From Lachnoclostridium phytofermentans (GTDB lineage: Bacteria > Bacillota > Clostridia > Lachnospirales > Lachnospiraceae): DNA of 64,000 nucleotides. Under the pieces are notes generated by a model. The model saw only the letters and a list, made by a program, of their open reading frames with translations, was not told the DNA's origin and did not search any database. Shown here in pieces: positions 1 through 8,562 of this stretch (positions are counted from its first letter, which is position 1; every line of letters starts with the position of its first letter). The stretch covers positions 352,001-416,000 of the forward strand of contig NZ_JPOF01000001.1 of the NCBI RefSeq assembly GCF_000733755.1, given 5' to 3'. Both the position numbers and the translations under genes were made by a program.

Positions 1-41
1 TCACAGTAGTTACCGATGTAGTCCAAGAAATAACTTTATGA
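1..41 (+). CDS. 3' end of an upstream gene (partial)
   Basis: Reading from base 3, an open frame ends TVVTDVVQEITL and stops with TGA at 39-41. The next gene's ribosome binding site overlaps this stop, which is the usual spacing inside an operon. Only about 12 residues are visible, so no function can be assigned. It may be chance open frame, but the tight coupling argues for a real gene end. Confidence 0.35.
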   Translation, partial: TVVTDVVQEITL

Positions 42-51
42 GGGATAGAAT

Positions 52-1383
52 ATGCAGAAAGAAATGACAGCCTTTGAGACAGACTTTAGTAGATACGGAA
101 TACTAGATGCATCTGTCCCGGCAGATAGCGCATTGGAACAGATGCTTGCAGATGAGAAAATTCGAGTAATTCATGCGTATACGCCACTTAATTTTACGAA
201 AAGACATCATATAAAACGTGATAATATTACCTTTGATTTTCATGGAAATATGGTAACCGCAATTGGAATCGAGCATGCAAAACATAACGACCCATTTTCT
301 GCGTTATTTCATGTTGCCGGGGAGAGGCTTAGTGAAATACGAAGTGTCAGTTTATCTCATCCGCTTAAGGAGCTTTATGATATTTTTGAAGTGGATGATT
401 CTAGCCAGTTTGAACTAGATTCTTGGTGGATTGTTACTTGTAATGCCTTAATCGGCAGAGAAGAAAAAGAAATTGATAAAATGCTACAGGTAACAGAAAT
501 CATTGATAAGACTCATGTCCGCTTTAATTATAAGATGGGATGGCCCCTTGAAACTGGTAGAACGTTAACCTACCAAAAAGTAAAGCCCATCGTTGATGTT
601 TCAGTTAGTAATATGAGATTTCATGGAAATCAGGATGGAGAAGAAACTGGCGTAGAACCACTAGCTTTTGAATATGCAGTCAATTGCAATGCGAATAACA
701 TTCATGCAAAGTTTACCTATTGGCCAGTAATATTGCGCCGGCATAACACAGGCTATGTTACTGAGAAGTGCTCCTTACATAATCCTATCGAGGTAGTAGT
801 TGGAGGTACTGGTTATCTGACACAACAAATACATTGTCTTTATGGAAAGGTCAGAGATTGTGAAGCAAGCAATGCAAGACACTTAAATGACTTTACCGGC
901 AGTGCATATTGTATGGTGGAGAACTGTCACGGTGACGGTGATTTCCATGGTGCTTTTGTCACTCATGGGCAATTTGAGCACGACCTTACCTATATTGGAA
1001 ATTCCGGACTTCTTTCCTTTGCCAATAGTGGACCAACCTGGGGTTCCAGCGCAAAGAGAATTACAGTAATACGCCATGTGGGCTGTTGGGGGCTTGCTTT
1101 TGCAAAGGTCAGCGATTTAACCTTACAGGATGTAGTGATACGAAAGACAGAAAAGTATGAGGAATGTGGAAATCTTCTATTAAATGCAGATGGTCTTCAG
1201 GTGAGAGGGTGTGAGGCGGATCGGTTAATCCTTACACAGCGTTCCAATCGTTCCAAACGTCCTGTTGTGATTGAAAACAGTTATTTTATGGAAGGTGTTG
1301 AAATTACAACGACAGGTGAAGCAGCGGTTAACAATAAAGTGAACATCATAAATACAATAGACAAAGAAGGAAAGGAATGTTGA
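52..1383 (+). CDS. Right-handed beta-helix protein (pectate-lyase-like fold)
   Basis: This 443-residue protein has no signal peptide. From about residue 190 it has the irregular, Asn/Gly/Val-rich repeats typical of parallel beta-helix proteins (for example VSNMRFHGN, NNIHAKFTY, LTLQDVVIRK, LQVRGCEADRL, VVIENSYFMEG), each a likely helix rung. Such folds occur in polysaccharide lyases, epimerases and glycosidases that act on pectin-like sugars, but I see no catalytic signature that fixes the reaction. A GAGGGA ribosome binding site lies about 7 bases before the ATG. It is followed by two dehydrogenase-type genes on the same strand, which suggests a shared role in handling an unusual sugar or sugar acid (inference). 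It appears to be cytoplasmic. Confidence 0.6.
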   Translation: MQKEMTAFETDFSRYGILDASVPADSALEQMLADEKIRVIHAYTPLNFTKRHHIKRDNITFDFHGNMVTAIGIEHAKHNDPFSALFHVAGERLSEIRSVSLSHPLKELYDIFEVDDSSQFELDSWWIVTCNALIGREEKEIDKMLQVTEIIDKTHVRFNYKMGWPLETGRTLTYQKVKPIVDVSVSNMRFHGNQDGEETGVEPLAFEYAVNCNANNIHAKFTYWPVILRRHNTGYVTEKCSLHNPIEVVVGGTGYLTQQIHCLYGKVRDCEASNARHLNDFTGSAYCMVENCHGDGDFHGAFVTHGQFEHDLTYIGNSGLLSFANSGPTWGSSAKRITVIRHVGCWGLAFAKVSDLTLQDVVIRKTEKYEECGNLLLNADGLQVRGCEADRLILTQRSNRSKRPVVIENSYFMEGVEITTTGEAAVNNKVNIINTIDKEGKEC

Positions 1384-1471
1384 ATAAAAAGCGTTTCAAC
1401 ATTTCATAGAAATTGAGACTAGAGTTGTTTCAGTTTTGTTAGCGCGTCGCAACGCGTAGATAGGTACCCAT

Positions 1472-2473
1472 ATGTTAAATATATTAGTTACAATCCCTAA
1501 ATTAAGTGCAGTATTCCCAACATTTTTTGACGATAAACGAAGAAAAGAACTTGAAAGCATTGGTAATGTTATCTGGAATGATTCTGACAAGCAATTTACA
1601 AAAGAAGAATTCGCGGAAAAATTGAACGATATTGATATTTGTGTAACTGGCTGGGGAACTCCTGTGATGGACGAAGAAGTATTAGCCTCTGCGAATCGTC
1701 TTCGATTTATTGCTCATACGGGTGGTTCCGTAAAGCCTTATGTCACGGATGCCTGCTATGAGAGAGGAATTCGTGTGGTTAGCGGTAATTCGGTTTTTGC
1801 AGAAAGTGTGGCAGAAGGTGTGATAGCTTATGCACTTGCCTCATTAAGAGATATTCCTAAGTTTTCTCTTGAGCTAAAGCAGGGAATATGGCCAGCACAG
1901 TTTTATAATCGTGGGTTATTAGAACGAGAGGTTGGTATTGTTGGATATGGAATGATTGCACGTTATGTAGTTTCGATGTTAAAGCCATTTCATTGTGGAA
2001 TAAAAGTATTTTCCCGTCATATTGCCAACGAAGAGTTAGAGCAGCATCAGATGGAAAAGGCAACTTTAAAAGAGATTTTTAGTACTTGTGATATTATCTC
2101 TATCCATAGTGGCATGACACCAGAAAATCATCATTTGATAACAGAAGAGCTGCTTAACTGCATGAAACCGGGATCTTTATTAATTAATACAGCCAGAGGC
2201 GCTATTATTGACGAAGAGGCATTGATTAAGGTTTTGAATAAGAAGGAAATTTATGCTGCTCTTGATGTCTATGAGACAGAGCCATTGCCTCCAAATCATC
2301 CGTTGTTAGCGTGTGAAAATGCTTTATTACTTCCACATATGGGAGGACCAACCATCGACCGTAGATTATCTGTAACGTCATGTGTGATTGCAGATATTCA
2401 TAATTTTTTAGAGGATAAACCTCTCATCTGTGAGATAAGCGCTTCGTATGCTGCGAAGATGTCAATGTATTAG
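1472..2473 (+). CDS. D-isomer-specific 2-hydroxyacid dehydrogenase
   Basis: A 333-residue NAD-dependent oxidoreductase of the phosphoglycerate/lactate/glyoxylate dehydrogenase superfamily. The nucleotide-binding glycine loop is VGIVGYGMIARYV around residue 150. The conserved NTARGAIIDEEAL segment near residue 240 carries the family Arg, a Glu follows, and LLPHMGG near residue 288 supplies the catalytic His. Members reduce 2-keto acids or oxidise 2-hydroxy acids; the substrate is not evident. An 88-bp gap separates it from the beta-helix gene and contains a short CGCGT/ACGCG hairpin about 15 bases before the start. The ribosome binding site is weak. With its neighbours it probably serves sugar-acid metabolism (inference). 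Confidence 0.85.
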   Translation: MLNILVTIPKLSAVFPTFFDDKRRKELESIGNVIWNDSDKQFTKEEFAEKLNDIDICVTGWGTPVMDEEVLASANRLRFIAHTGGSVKPYVTDACYERGIRVVSGNSVFAESVAEGVIAYALASLRDIPKFSLELKQGIWPAQFYNRGLLEREVGIVGYGMIARYVVSMLKPFHCGIKVFSRHIANEELEQHQMEKATLKEIFSTCDIISIHSGMTPENHHLITEELLNCMKPGSLLINTARGAIIDEEALIKVLNKKEIYAALDVYETEPLPPNHPLLACENALLLPHMGGPTIDRRLSVTSCVIADIHNFLEDKPLICEISASYAAKMSMY

Positions 2474-2588
2474 AAATCGGCTGGATTGATAACAGTAATA
2501 TAAAAGAAAGGAAACAAACTATTCAGTTTGCTTCTTACTTAGGAAGCTATGGCTATATAGAAGATTCTGAATAGGAAAAGGATAAAAG

Positions 2589-3863
2589 ATGGAAAAAATA
2601 AAACTAGCATTAGTGGGAGCAGGAGAGCGTGGTCAGAATAGCTATGCACCTTATGCAAAATTGCATGGTTATGAGGTAGAATTCGTTGCAGTAGCGGAGC
2701 CGGATCTTGGGAGAAGAGAGCAGTTCTGTAAGGATTATGGCGTTTCAAAGGAACATGCTTACAAGAATGCTGAGGACTTCTTTTCCCAAGGTAAGATTGC
2801 AGATGCAGTTCTTATTTGTACTCAAGATAAAGATCATTTTGATTATGCCTGTACAGCAATTCGATTGGGGTATGATATCTTACTGGAAAAACCAATATCA
2901 CCAGATCCTCTGGAATGTATCCAATTGGAGGAGCTAGCAATAAAACATCAGACGACAATTGTAGTCTGCCATGTTATGCGTTATACCAAATTCTATAAAA
3001 AAATAAAAGAAATTATAGAATCTGGTGTGATAGGGAATGTCGTATCAATTACCCATACGGAAAATGTGGCTTATTGGCATTATGCACATAGTTATGTCAG
3101 AGGAAACTGGCATAAAAGAGAAGATTCTTCTCCAATGATACTTGCAAAATGCTGCCATGATATGGATATCTTGGCATGGTTATTAAACAGCCGCTGTAAA
3201 AGTATTTCTTCCTATGGAGACTTAACATATTTTAAAGAAGAGAATGCTCCGGCTGGTTCTCCAAAACGTTGTACGGATGGTTGTCCGCATAGTTCTACCT
3301 GTCCATATTATGCACCAAAGATTTACTTAACAGAGGATACGAAATGGCCAACCTCCTGTCTTGGAACAGATACCAGCTATGAGGCTAGAAAGAAAGCTTT
3401 ACAGGAAGGACCTTATGGCGTTTGTGTATTTCATAATGATAATGATGTTGTGGATCATCAGGTTGCCTCTATTTTATTTGAAAATGGAGTTACCGTGGCA
3501 TTTACGATGTGTGCATTCTCTAATGCCTGCGATAGAACTATAAAGTTTATGGGAACAAAGGGTGAGATTCGCGCCAGCATGGATAAGAATACGATAGAAG
3601 TGACGGAGTTTGGTCAAGGAATTATGACAGGAACTACAAATGTCTACACGTTGATTCCAGGAGACACTGGTCATAGTGGTGGTGATGAAGGTATTATGGA
3701 GGAGTTTGTTTCGATTCTAAAAGGAGTGAGAAAGAACACCAATACAATTTCACAGTCCGTTCATAGCCATATCATGGCATTTGCTGCGGAAGAATCAAGA
3801 CTTCAAGGGGAAACGATTGAGATTTCGGATTATGAAAAGAAATTCAGAACGGTAAAGAAGTAG
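2589..3863 (+). CDS. Gfo/Idh/MocA family oxidoreductase
   Basis: A 424-residue NAD(P)-dependent sugar or inositol dehydrogenase-like protein. The N-terminal Rossmann loop LALVGAGERGQNS is at residues 5-17, and LLEKPISPD near residue 98 is the family EKP motif. The C-terminal half is the alpha/beta substrate domain. A Cys-rich insert (CTDGCPHSSTCPYY) around residue 220 is a subfamily feature and could bind metal. The protein probably oxidises a sugar, cyclitol or amino-sugar derivative; the exact substrate is unknown. The start has an AAAAGGA ribosome binding site, and the next gene begins 8 bases after the stop, so the two are probably co-translated. Confidence 0.85.
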   Translation: MEKIKLALVGAGERGQNSYAPYAKLHGYEVEFVAVAEPDLGRREQFCKDYGVSKEHAYKNAEDFFSQGKIADAVLICTQDKDHFDYACTAIRLGYDILLEKPISPDPLECIQLEELAIKHQTTIVVCHVMRYTKFYKKIKEIIESGVIGNVVSITHTENVAYWHYAHSYVRGNWHKREDSSPMILAKCCHDMDILAWLLNSRCKSISSYGDLTYFKEENAPAGSPKRCTDGCPHSSTCPYYAPKIYLTEDTKWPTSCLGTDTSYEARKKALQEGPYGVCVFHNDNDVVDHQVASILFENGVTVAFTMCAFSNACDRTIKFMGTKGEIRASMDKNTIEVTEFGQGIMTGTTNVYTLIPGDTGHSGGDEGIMEEFVSILKGVRKNTNTISQSVHSHIMAFAAEESRLQGETIEISDYEKKFRTVKK

Positions 3864-3871
3864 GAGAAGTC

Positions 3872-5038
3872 ATGGAATATAAAACAGGAAGCGGTTACCC
3901 TATTGAGAGATTCATTGAATTTGGCAATATAGTATTTGGTGATGAGGTTTTACCTGGAGGATTTGACTGTTTACTTCCAAAGTTAACGAAGGTTAGGAGT
4001 TTACCCGAGCACTTCCGTGTCATAGAGGAGGAGGGGGAGTTAAAGGCGATGTTACTCTCCCTGCCACTTCACCTAAAAATCTATGATCAAATGTTATCGA
4101 TACGGTACATAGGTCTTGTCGCAGTTCATGAAAGTGCCAGAGGAAAAGGTTATATGACTTTATTACTGGAACAGGCGATGAAAGAAATGAAAGAAGAGAA
4201 GACGGTGCTTAGTATTCTCGGCGGACAGCGCCAACGTTATGAATACTTTGGGTACGAACCTGGAGGATTGGAATTTCGTTGCATCGTTAACAAAACAAAT
4301 TTAAAGCATTGCTTATTAACAAAGCCAGAGGATAGTGGCATATCAATTGAGTTGCTAAGAAAAGGGACAGCGGAAGAAAAACAAGCATTTACACTATTTT
4401 CGTCCTTACCAGTAAGGACATTACGGGAGGAAGATTCCTTTTATGAGCTGTTACAGTCCTGGAGAAGCACCCCCTATGTGGTTTATAAAGAGGGCGAGTT
4501 TAAAGGATACCTTAGCATTAGTATAGACGGAAGAACTGGACGTGTACGAGAGCTATATAGGAAGGATAATTCCATTTCGCTCACAGAAATTTGCCATCTT
4601 TGTATTGATTGCTGCGAAGTTAAAACGCTAGAATTTGTCTTTTCCATACCAGAGGTGAAAGGACTTAAGGACTTGCAAAATCTTTGTGAAACCTATGAGA
4701 TAGCGTGTAACCATTCGTTTCACATCTTCGATTTTGAAGCAGTAATTCGTGCTTATCTTAATCTATTGGAGAAAACAGAAGGAATAGTGGATGGGGAAAC
4801 AAGCTTCTATATTGAGGACGAACTATATAGAATCTGTGTGAAAGGAGGATGCCAAACAGTAAAGAAAGAGAGAGTGCCACGAGAGGATCAGTTAAAAAAT
4901 CTCCCAGCATACACCTGCAAGGAAGCGATGCAATTATTGCTTTCGCCACTTTCTGCATTGCAAGTAGAAGAAAAATCAAATGAGATTCGTAAGTGGTTTC
5001 CGTTACCACTCTACTTATCGATTTTAGATGCTTGCTAA
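3872..5038 (+). CDS. GNAT family N-acetyltransferase
   Basis: A 388-residue protein with a GNAT fold in its first 150 residues: the acetyl-CoA loop is ESARGKGYMTLLLEQAM (about residues 89-105), followed by ILGGQRQRYEYFGYEPGG, a pattern seen in Eis-like enzymes where the acceptor strand pairs with the CoA site. The remainder is long for a simple GNAT, as in two- or three-domain Eis-type acetyltransferases. It would move an acetyl group from acetyl-CoA to an amine. The ribosome binding site GGAGAA overlaps the stop of the preceding oxidoreductase gene, so it belongs to the same operon. The acceptor is not predictable. Confidence 0.75.
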   Translation: MEYKTGSGYPIERFIEFGNIVFGDEVLPGGFDCLLPKLTKVRSLPEHFRVIEEEGELKAMLLSLPLHLKIYDQMLSIRYIGLVAVHESARGKGYMTLLLEQAMKEMKEEKTVLSILGGQRQRYEYFGYEPGGLEFRCIVNKTNLKHCLLTKPEDSGISIELLRKGTAEEKQAFTLFSSLPVRTLREEDSFYELLQSWRSTPYVVYKEGEFKGYLSISIDGRTGRVRELYRKDNSISLTEICHLCIDCCEVKTLEFVFSIPEVKGLKDLQNLCETYEIACNHSFHIFDFEAVIRAYLNLLEKTEGIVDGETSFYIEDELYRICVKGGCQTVKKERVPREDQLKNLPAYTCKEAMQLLLSPLSALQVEEKSNEIRKWFPLPLYLSILDAC

Positions 5039-5156
5039 CTTGAAATAGGTATCTTAATTATTGTCAGGCGAAAGATGATAAATAGTGTGAAAAATCAAGA
5101 ATTTTTACACATGCTATCCCAAAAGTCCGCAGGATTGTAACTGAATGGAGGTAAGA

Positions 5157-5834
5157 ATGGAACTTAGCATATTTGATGTATTAGGACCAGTAATGATTGG
5201 GCCTTCCAGTTCCCATACGGCAGGAGCTGCAAAATTAGCAAGAATGGCGTCTTTTATCGTAGGGGAGGAGTTTGATGAGGTAACCTTCTTTCTTCATGGC
5301 TCATTTGCTAAAACATATCATGGGCATCGGACAGACTATGCCTTAGCAGCTGGGGTATTAGGATTACGAGAGGATGATGAGGCATTACGAAACTCCTTTT
5401 CCATCGCAAAAGAAAAAGGAATCAATTTTTATTATAGGGAAGCTGACTTAGGAAATGTTCATGAGAATTCTGTCAAAATAGAATTTCTTAAAAAAGATGG
5501 TACAAAACAAACAGTGATTGGTTCTTCCTTAGGGGGAGGATTAATAAAAATCTTTGAAGTAAATGGATTCTCTACGGATATTACCTTCTCTTCACCAACT
5601 ATCGTTATCTACCATTGGGATAAAAAAGGTGTGATAAGAGACATCAGTGAAGTTCTAGCGAGATATGAGATCAATATCGCCACCATGAAAGTGTCTCGGA
5701 GTACGAAAGGTGGAGCTGCCTTCTGCATCATTGAGACAGATGAGGCAATCCCTAGTATGGTCGACACGGAACTAGGGAAGTTAGATCATATTATCCGTGC
5801 AAAATCGTTAACACTTAATGAGGGCAGCTACTAG
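5157..5834 (+). CDS. sdaAB: L-serine dehydratase, beta subunit
   Basis: This 225-residue subunit, with the alpha subunit encoded next, deaminates L-serine to pyruvate using a [4Fe-4S] cluster. The N-terminus has the family signature FDVLGPVMIGPSSSHTAGA. The C-terminal part, from IVIYHWDKKGVIRDISEVL, is an ACT regulatory domain. I place the start at 5157 because GGAGGT at 5147-5152 is well placed for it; an in-frame ATG at 5145 overlaps that ribosome binding site. The upstream gap has an imperfect hairpin (GTGT...ACAC around 5085-5111) of unknown role. Confidence 0.95.
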   Translation: MELSIFDVLGPVMIGPSSSHTAGAAKLARMASFIVGEEFDEVTFFLHGSFAKTYHGHRTDYALAAGVLGLREDDEALRNSFSIAKEKGINFYYREADLGNVHENSVKIEFLKKDGTKQTVIGSSLGGGLIKIFEVNGFSTDITFSSPTIVIYHWDKKGVIRDISEVLARYEINIATMKVSRSTKGGAAFCIIETDEAIPSMVDTELGKLDHIIRAKSLTLNEGSY

Positions 5835-5847
5835 AAAGGAAACGAAG

Positions 5848-6699
5848 ATGTATCATAATATCAAGGAGTTGTTACAAGCAGCAGAGGATAGGAAGGAACC
5901 ACTATGGCGGGTTATCTTAACTCAGGAACAGGAGCTAACTCAAAAAACAGAAGAAGAAATCTTTGCAGAGCTATCCAGGCGATACCAAATTATGAAGGAA
6001 TCCGCAGAGAGATATATGAAGAAGGAGAAGCAAAGCAAAGAGAGCCTGATCGATGGACTAGCATATCAACAGTATCAATACAGTAAGCAGGATACCTTAT
6101 GTGGCGAGAGGCTAAATAAGATTATGTCAATGGCATTTTCTTGTAGTGAAGTGAATGCGACAATGGGAAAGATATGCGCTGCTCCTACCGCTGGTTCCTG
6201 CGGCATATTACCGGCTACCCTGATTGGAATCTCACAAGAATATGGGCTTACGCTTCAGACGACATTAGAAGGACTTTTAATAGCTTCCGGCATTGGAGCA
6301 ATTATCACGAGGAATGCAACGGTATCAGGAGCAGAAGGTGGTTGTCAGGCGGAATGTGGTTCAGCCGCAGCTATGGCAGCTGCAGCCTTAGTTCATATGC
6401 GTTCTGGTTCAAATGAGGCAATGGTACATGCTGCAGCGTTTGCTTTCATTCATATTATGGGCTTAATCTGTGACCCAGTAGCTGGTATGGTTCAGGTGCC
6501 TTGTGCTTTCCGAAATGCATCTGGTGCAATCAATGCTTTGCTTAGTGCAGATTTAGCATTATCAGGAGCAAGAAGTTTGATTCCGCCAGACGAAGTTATC
6601 GAAGCGATGTATCAAGTTGGAAAGGGAATGCCTAAAGAGTTTAAGGAAACTTCGCTCGGTGGAATAGCGGCAGCAGGTTCCGCAACTCATTATACCTAA
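5848..6699 (+). CDS. sdaAA: L-serine dehydratase, alpha subunit
   Basis: The 283-residue catalytic subunit of the iron-sulfur L-serine dehydratase. Cys residues expected to ligand the [4Fe-4S] cluster occur in PTAGSCGILPA, in the CQAECG segment and in LICDPVAGMVQVPC. The start at 5848 follows an AAAGGA site just after the sdaAB stop; an in-frame ATG at 5818 lies inside sdaAB and is rejected. The paired order beta-alpha is the usual one in Firmicutes. Serine deamination gives pyruvate and ammonia during amino-acid catabolism. Confidence 0.95.
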   Translation: MYHNIKELLQAAEDRKEPLWRVILTQEQELTQKTEEEIFAELSRRYQIMKESAERYMKKEKQSKESLIDGLAYQQYQYSKQDTLCGERLNKIMSMAFSCSEVNATMGKICAAPTAGSCGILPATLIGISQEYGLTLQTTLEGLLIASGIGAIITRNATVSGAEGGCQAECGSAAAMAAAALVHMRSGSNEAMVHAAAFAFIHIMGLICDPVAGMVQVPCAFRNASGAINALLSADLALSGARSLIPPDEVIEAMYQVGKGMPKEFKETSLGGIAAAGSATHYT

Positions 6700-6731
6700 C
6701 GGACTAGGAAGGAAACGGTTAGGAGGTAACC

Positions 6732-7052
6732 ATGTTTAATATTGGAATGAGTGAATTCATATTACTGTTATTTATTGCGTTTCTTGTGGTAGGACCGAAA
6801 GATCTTCCCAAAATAGCAAGGGCGTTTGGGAAAGGCGTGAAATATTTAGGAAACTTGAAAAATGAGTTCGGAGAAATTCTTAACCTTGAGGAAGAAATAG
6901 AGACAGCGAAAAAAGATTGTGAGGAACTAAAAGACATTACAAAAGAAGCAAGACAATCGAGTAAGGATATTGCTGAAGTAATGAATGAGGCTAAAAAAGA
7001 CCTTAAGGACGTGGAAAGCACCCTAGGGGATGTGAAAACATTAGTGGAGTAA
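6732..7052 (+). CDS. TatA/TatB-like Sec-independent translocase subunit
   Basis: A 106-residue protein with one N-terminal membrane helix (about residues 6-20, ending FLVVGPKDLPKIAR), the Pro-containing hinge of TatA/TatB proteins, then an amphipathic helix and a long charged tail. Its length and the VGPKDLP hinge resemble TatB more than the short TatA that follows. It would help receive folded Tat substrates at TatC. AGGAGG lies just before the ATG. It is the first gene of a tatB-tatA-tatC group. Confidence 0.8.
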   Translation: MFNIGMSEFILLLFIAFLVVGPKDLPKIARAFGKGVKYLGNLKNEFGEILNLEEEIETAKKDCEELKDITKEARQSSKDIAEVMNEAKKDLKDVESTLGDVKTLVE

Positions 7053-7088
7053 CAAAGAAGGAATCTTTTAGATAAAAGGAGGATTATT

Positions 7089-7271
7089 ATGAGACTTGGT
7101 ACAACAGAAATACTATTAATCTTAGCACTTGCGTTAGTAATCTTTGGTGGAGGTAAATTAGCAGGAGTAGGGAAAGCGCTTGGAACAAGTATAAAAGAGT
7201 TTAAAAAGGAGGTACATAGCGAAGATTCCATATCGAAAGCGAAAGGAAGCTCATCCAATGAAAACGAATAG
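7089..7271 (+). CDS. tatA: Sec-independent protein translocase TatA
   Basis: A 60-residue TatA: a single membrane helix (EILLILALALVIFGGGKLAG, residues 7-26), the FGGGKL hinge and an amphipathic helix (GKALGTSIKEFKKEV). TatA oligomers form the pore through which folded proteins cross the membrane. The ribosome binding site is AAAGGAGG. The gene overlaps the 5' end of tatC, which points to coupled translation. Confidence 0.92.
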   Translation: MRLGTTEILLILALALVIFGGGKLAGVGKALGTSIKEFKKEVHSEDSISKAKGSSSNENE

Positions 7272-8061
7272 GATGAAAAAGCGAATGCAGAATTACATCA
7301 ATTCGAAGGAACTTGGAAAACCAAAAACGCTTTTGGAACATCTATTAGACTTTCGGAAGGTTCTCATCTTTAGTGTAGTAGTGATTACGGTATGTTTTCT
7401 TGTGATATGGCTTAGCTGTTCGGAGTGGCTACTTAATGTGATAGCACAACCACTAACGGATCGAAATATTACTATCGTATACACAGCACTTGCAGAATCT
7501 TTCACAGCACAGATGAAGGTATCATTTTTATTTGCTGTCATTTTGACCTTTCCACTGGTGTTAGGAAAACTATGGATGTTTATTGCTCCCTCACTTTACC
7601 GTAGAGAAAAGTTGGTTTATGGTGGAGTGTTTTTACTGGCATTATTTTTATTTTTTATTGGTATTTTATTTGCTTATCTGGTGGTATTTCACATGGCAAT
7701 CAATTTCTTTGTATTTTCAAGTGGTGAGCTTGCGACGCCAATGATATCAATACAAAGTTATGTTGGATTTATGATTCGTTTTATGATTCCTTTTGGCATT
7801 ACATTTGAGTTACCACTGGTAATCCTAATATTGACGAAACTTAAGATAGTCAATTTATCTCAGTTAATGAAGTGTCAGAAGTATGTAATTTTCTTTTTAT
7901 TTGTCCTTGCAGCAATTCTAACACCACCAGATGTTGTTTCTCAGATTATGCTTGGATTACCTCTAACGTTATTGTATGAGATTGGAGTTTTAGGTGCTGC
8001 AATCATAACAGCAAGGAGAAAGAGAAGAGAGAGTTATGAAGCAAGATGTAGCCAGATGTGA
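7258..8061 (+). CDS. tatC: Sec-independent protein translocase TatC
   Basis: This 267-residue integral membrane protein has six hydrophobic segments and the TatC hallmarks LLEHLLDFRKVLIF at the N-terminus and the conserved FELPLVILIL segment. TatC binds the twin-arginine signal peptide. The exact start is uncertain: ATG codons at 7258, 7273 and 7285 are all in frame and none has a good ribosome binding site, so coupling to tatA is likely. A strong terminator follows at 8124-8188. No protein with an obvious twin-arginine signal is encoded in this window. Confidence 0.93.
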   Translation: MKTNRMKKRMQNYINSKELGKPKTLLEHLLDFRKVLIFSVVVITVCFLVIWLSCSEWLLNVIAQPLTDRNITIVYTALAESFTAQMKVSFLFAVILTFPLVLGKLWMFIAPSLYRREKLVYGGVFLLALFLFFIGILFAYLVVFHMAINFFVFSSGELATPMISIQSYVGFMIRFMIPFGITFELPLVILILTKLKIVNLSQLMKCQKYVIFFLFVLAAILTPPDVVSQIMLGLPLTLLYEIGVLGAAIITARRKRRESYEARCSQM

Positions 8062-8123
8062 GGTACTAATTTTATTACTTGAGTTAAAAGGTGAAAAATT
8101 AAAACTAATATTACATAGGAAAC

Positions 8124-8188
8124 AAGAACAACCCGAATATCATTTTGAGAGTACATGCTTTCGAATGTTATTCGGGTTGTTCTTTTTA
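8124..8188 (+). terminator. Rho-independent terminator after tatC
   Basis: A perfect 16-bp stem (AAGAACAACCCGAATA at 8124-8139 pairing with 8169-8184) is extended by CATT/AATG inside the loop and followed by TTT. It closes the tat operon. Confidence 0.85.
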
Positions 8189-8349
8189 GAAATGATGTTA
8201 CACCAGGACAAATCAACCTTTATCACTAGTGATATGAATATAACGGAAGTGAGACTCCTGTGACCTAGTTACATACTGAAACGTTTTTCTTTGGTATCAT
8301 CCTAATACAACTATGCAATCAAGCGATTGATAAGGAAGGAGCAGGGATC

Positions 8350-8562
8350 ATGGTACCCAAAAAAAAGAAAAAGGCAGAGGTAGAGAAAACTCATTGTGTT
8401 GCTTGTGGAGTGTGTGTAAACGTTTGCCCGAGAGCTGCGATAACAATTTATCATGGAATCCATGCAATAGTAAGTGAAGAACTTTGTATTGGATGCAGCA
8501 AATGTAGTAAGGCTTGTCCAGCAGGAACGATTCAGATGATGGAGTGGGAGGAAACAAATTGA
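8350..8562 (+). CDS. 2x[4Fe-4S] ferredoxin-type protein
   Basis: A 70-residue soluble protein with two classic CxxCxxCxxxCP motifs: CVACGVCVNVCP (residues 16-27) and CIGCSKCSKACP (residues 46-57). Each binds a [4Fe-4S] cluster. A Lys-rich N-terminus precedes them. The ribosome binding site GGAAGGAG is good. It overlaps the next gene by a few bases, so the two are translationally coupled and probably form an electron-transfer pair with a membrane partner. Confidence 0.9.
   Translation: MVPKKKKKAEVEKTHCVACGVCVNVCPRAAITIYHGIHAIVSEELCIGCSKCSKACPAGTIQMMEWEETN

Noticed and set aside
6719-7258. 179-codon frame on the minus strand opposite the tat genes
   Set aside because: It is a Ser/Phe-rich shadow of the TatB-like and TatA genes, which have clear family motifs and ribosome binding sites.
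8036-8263. 75-codon frame overlapping the tatC end
   Set aside because: It runs straight through the perfect 16-bp terminator hairpin at 8124-8188 and has no ribosome binding site or recognisable sequence.
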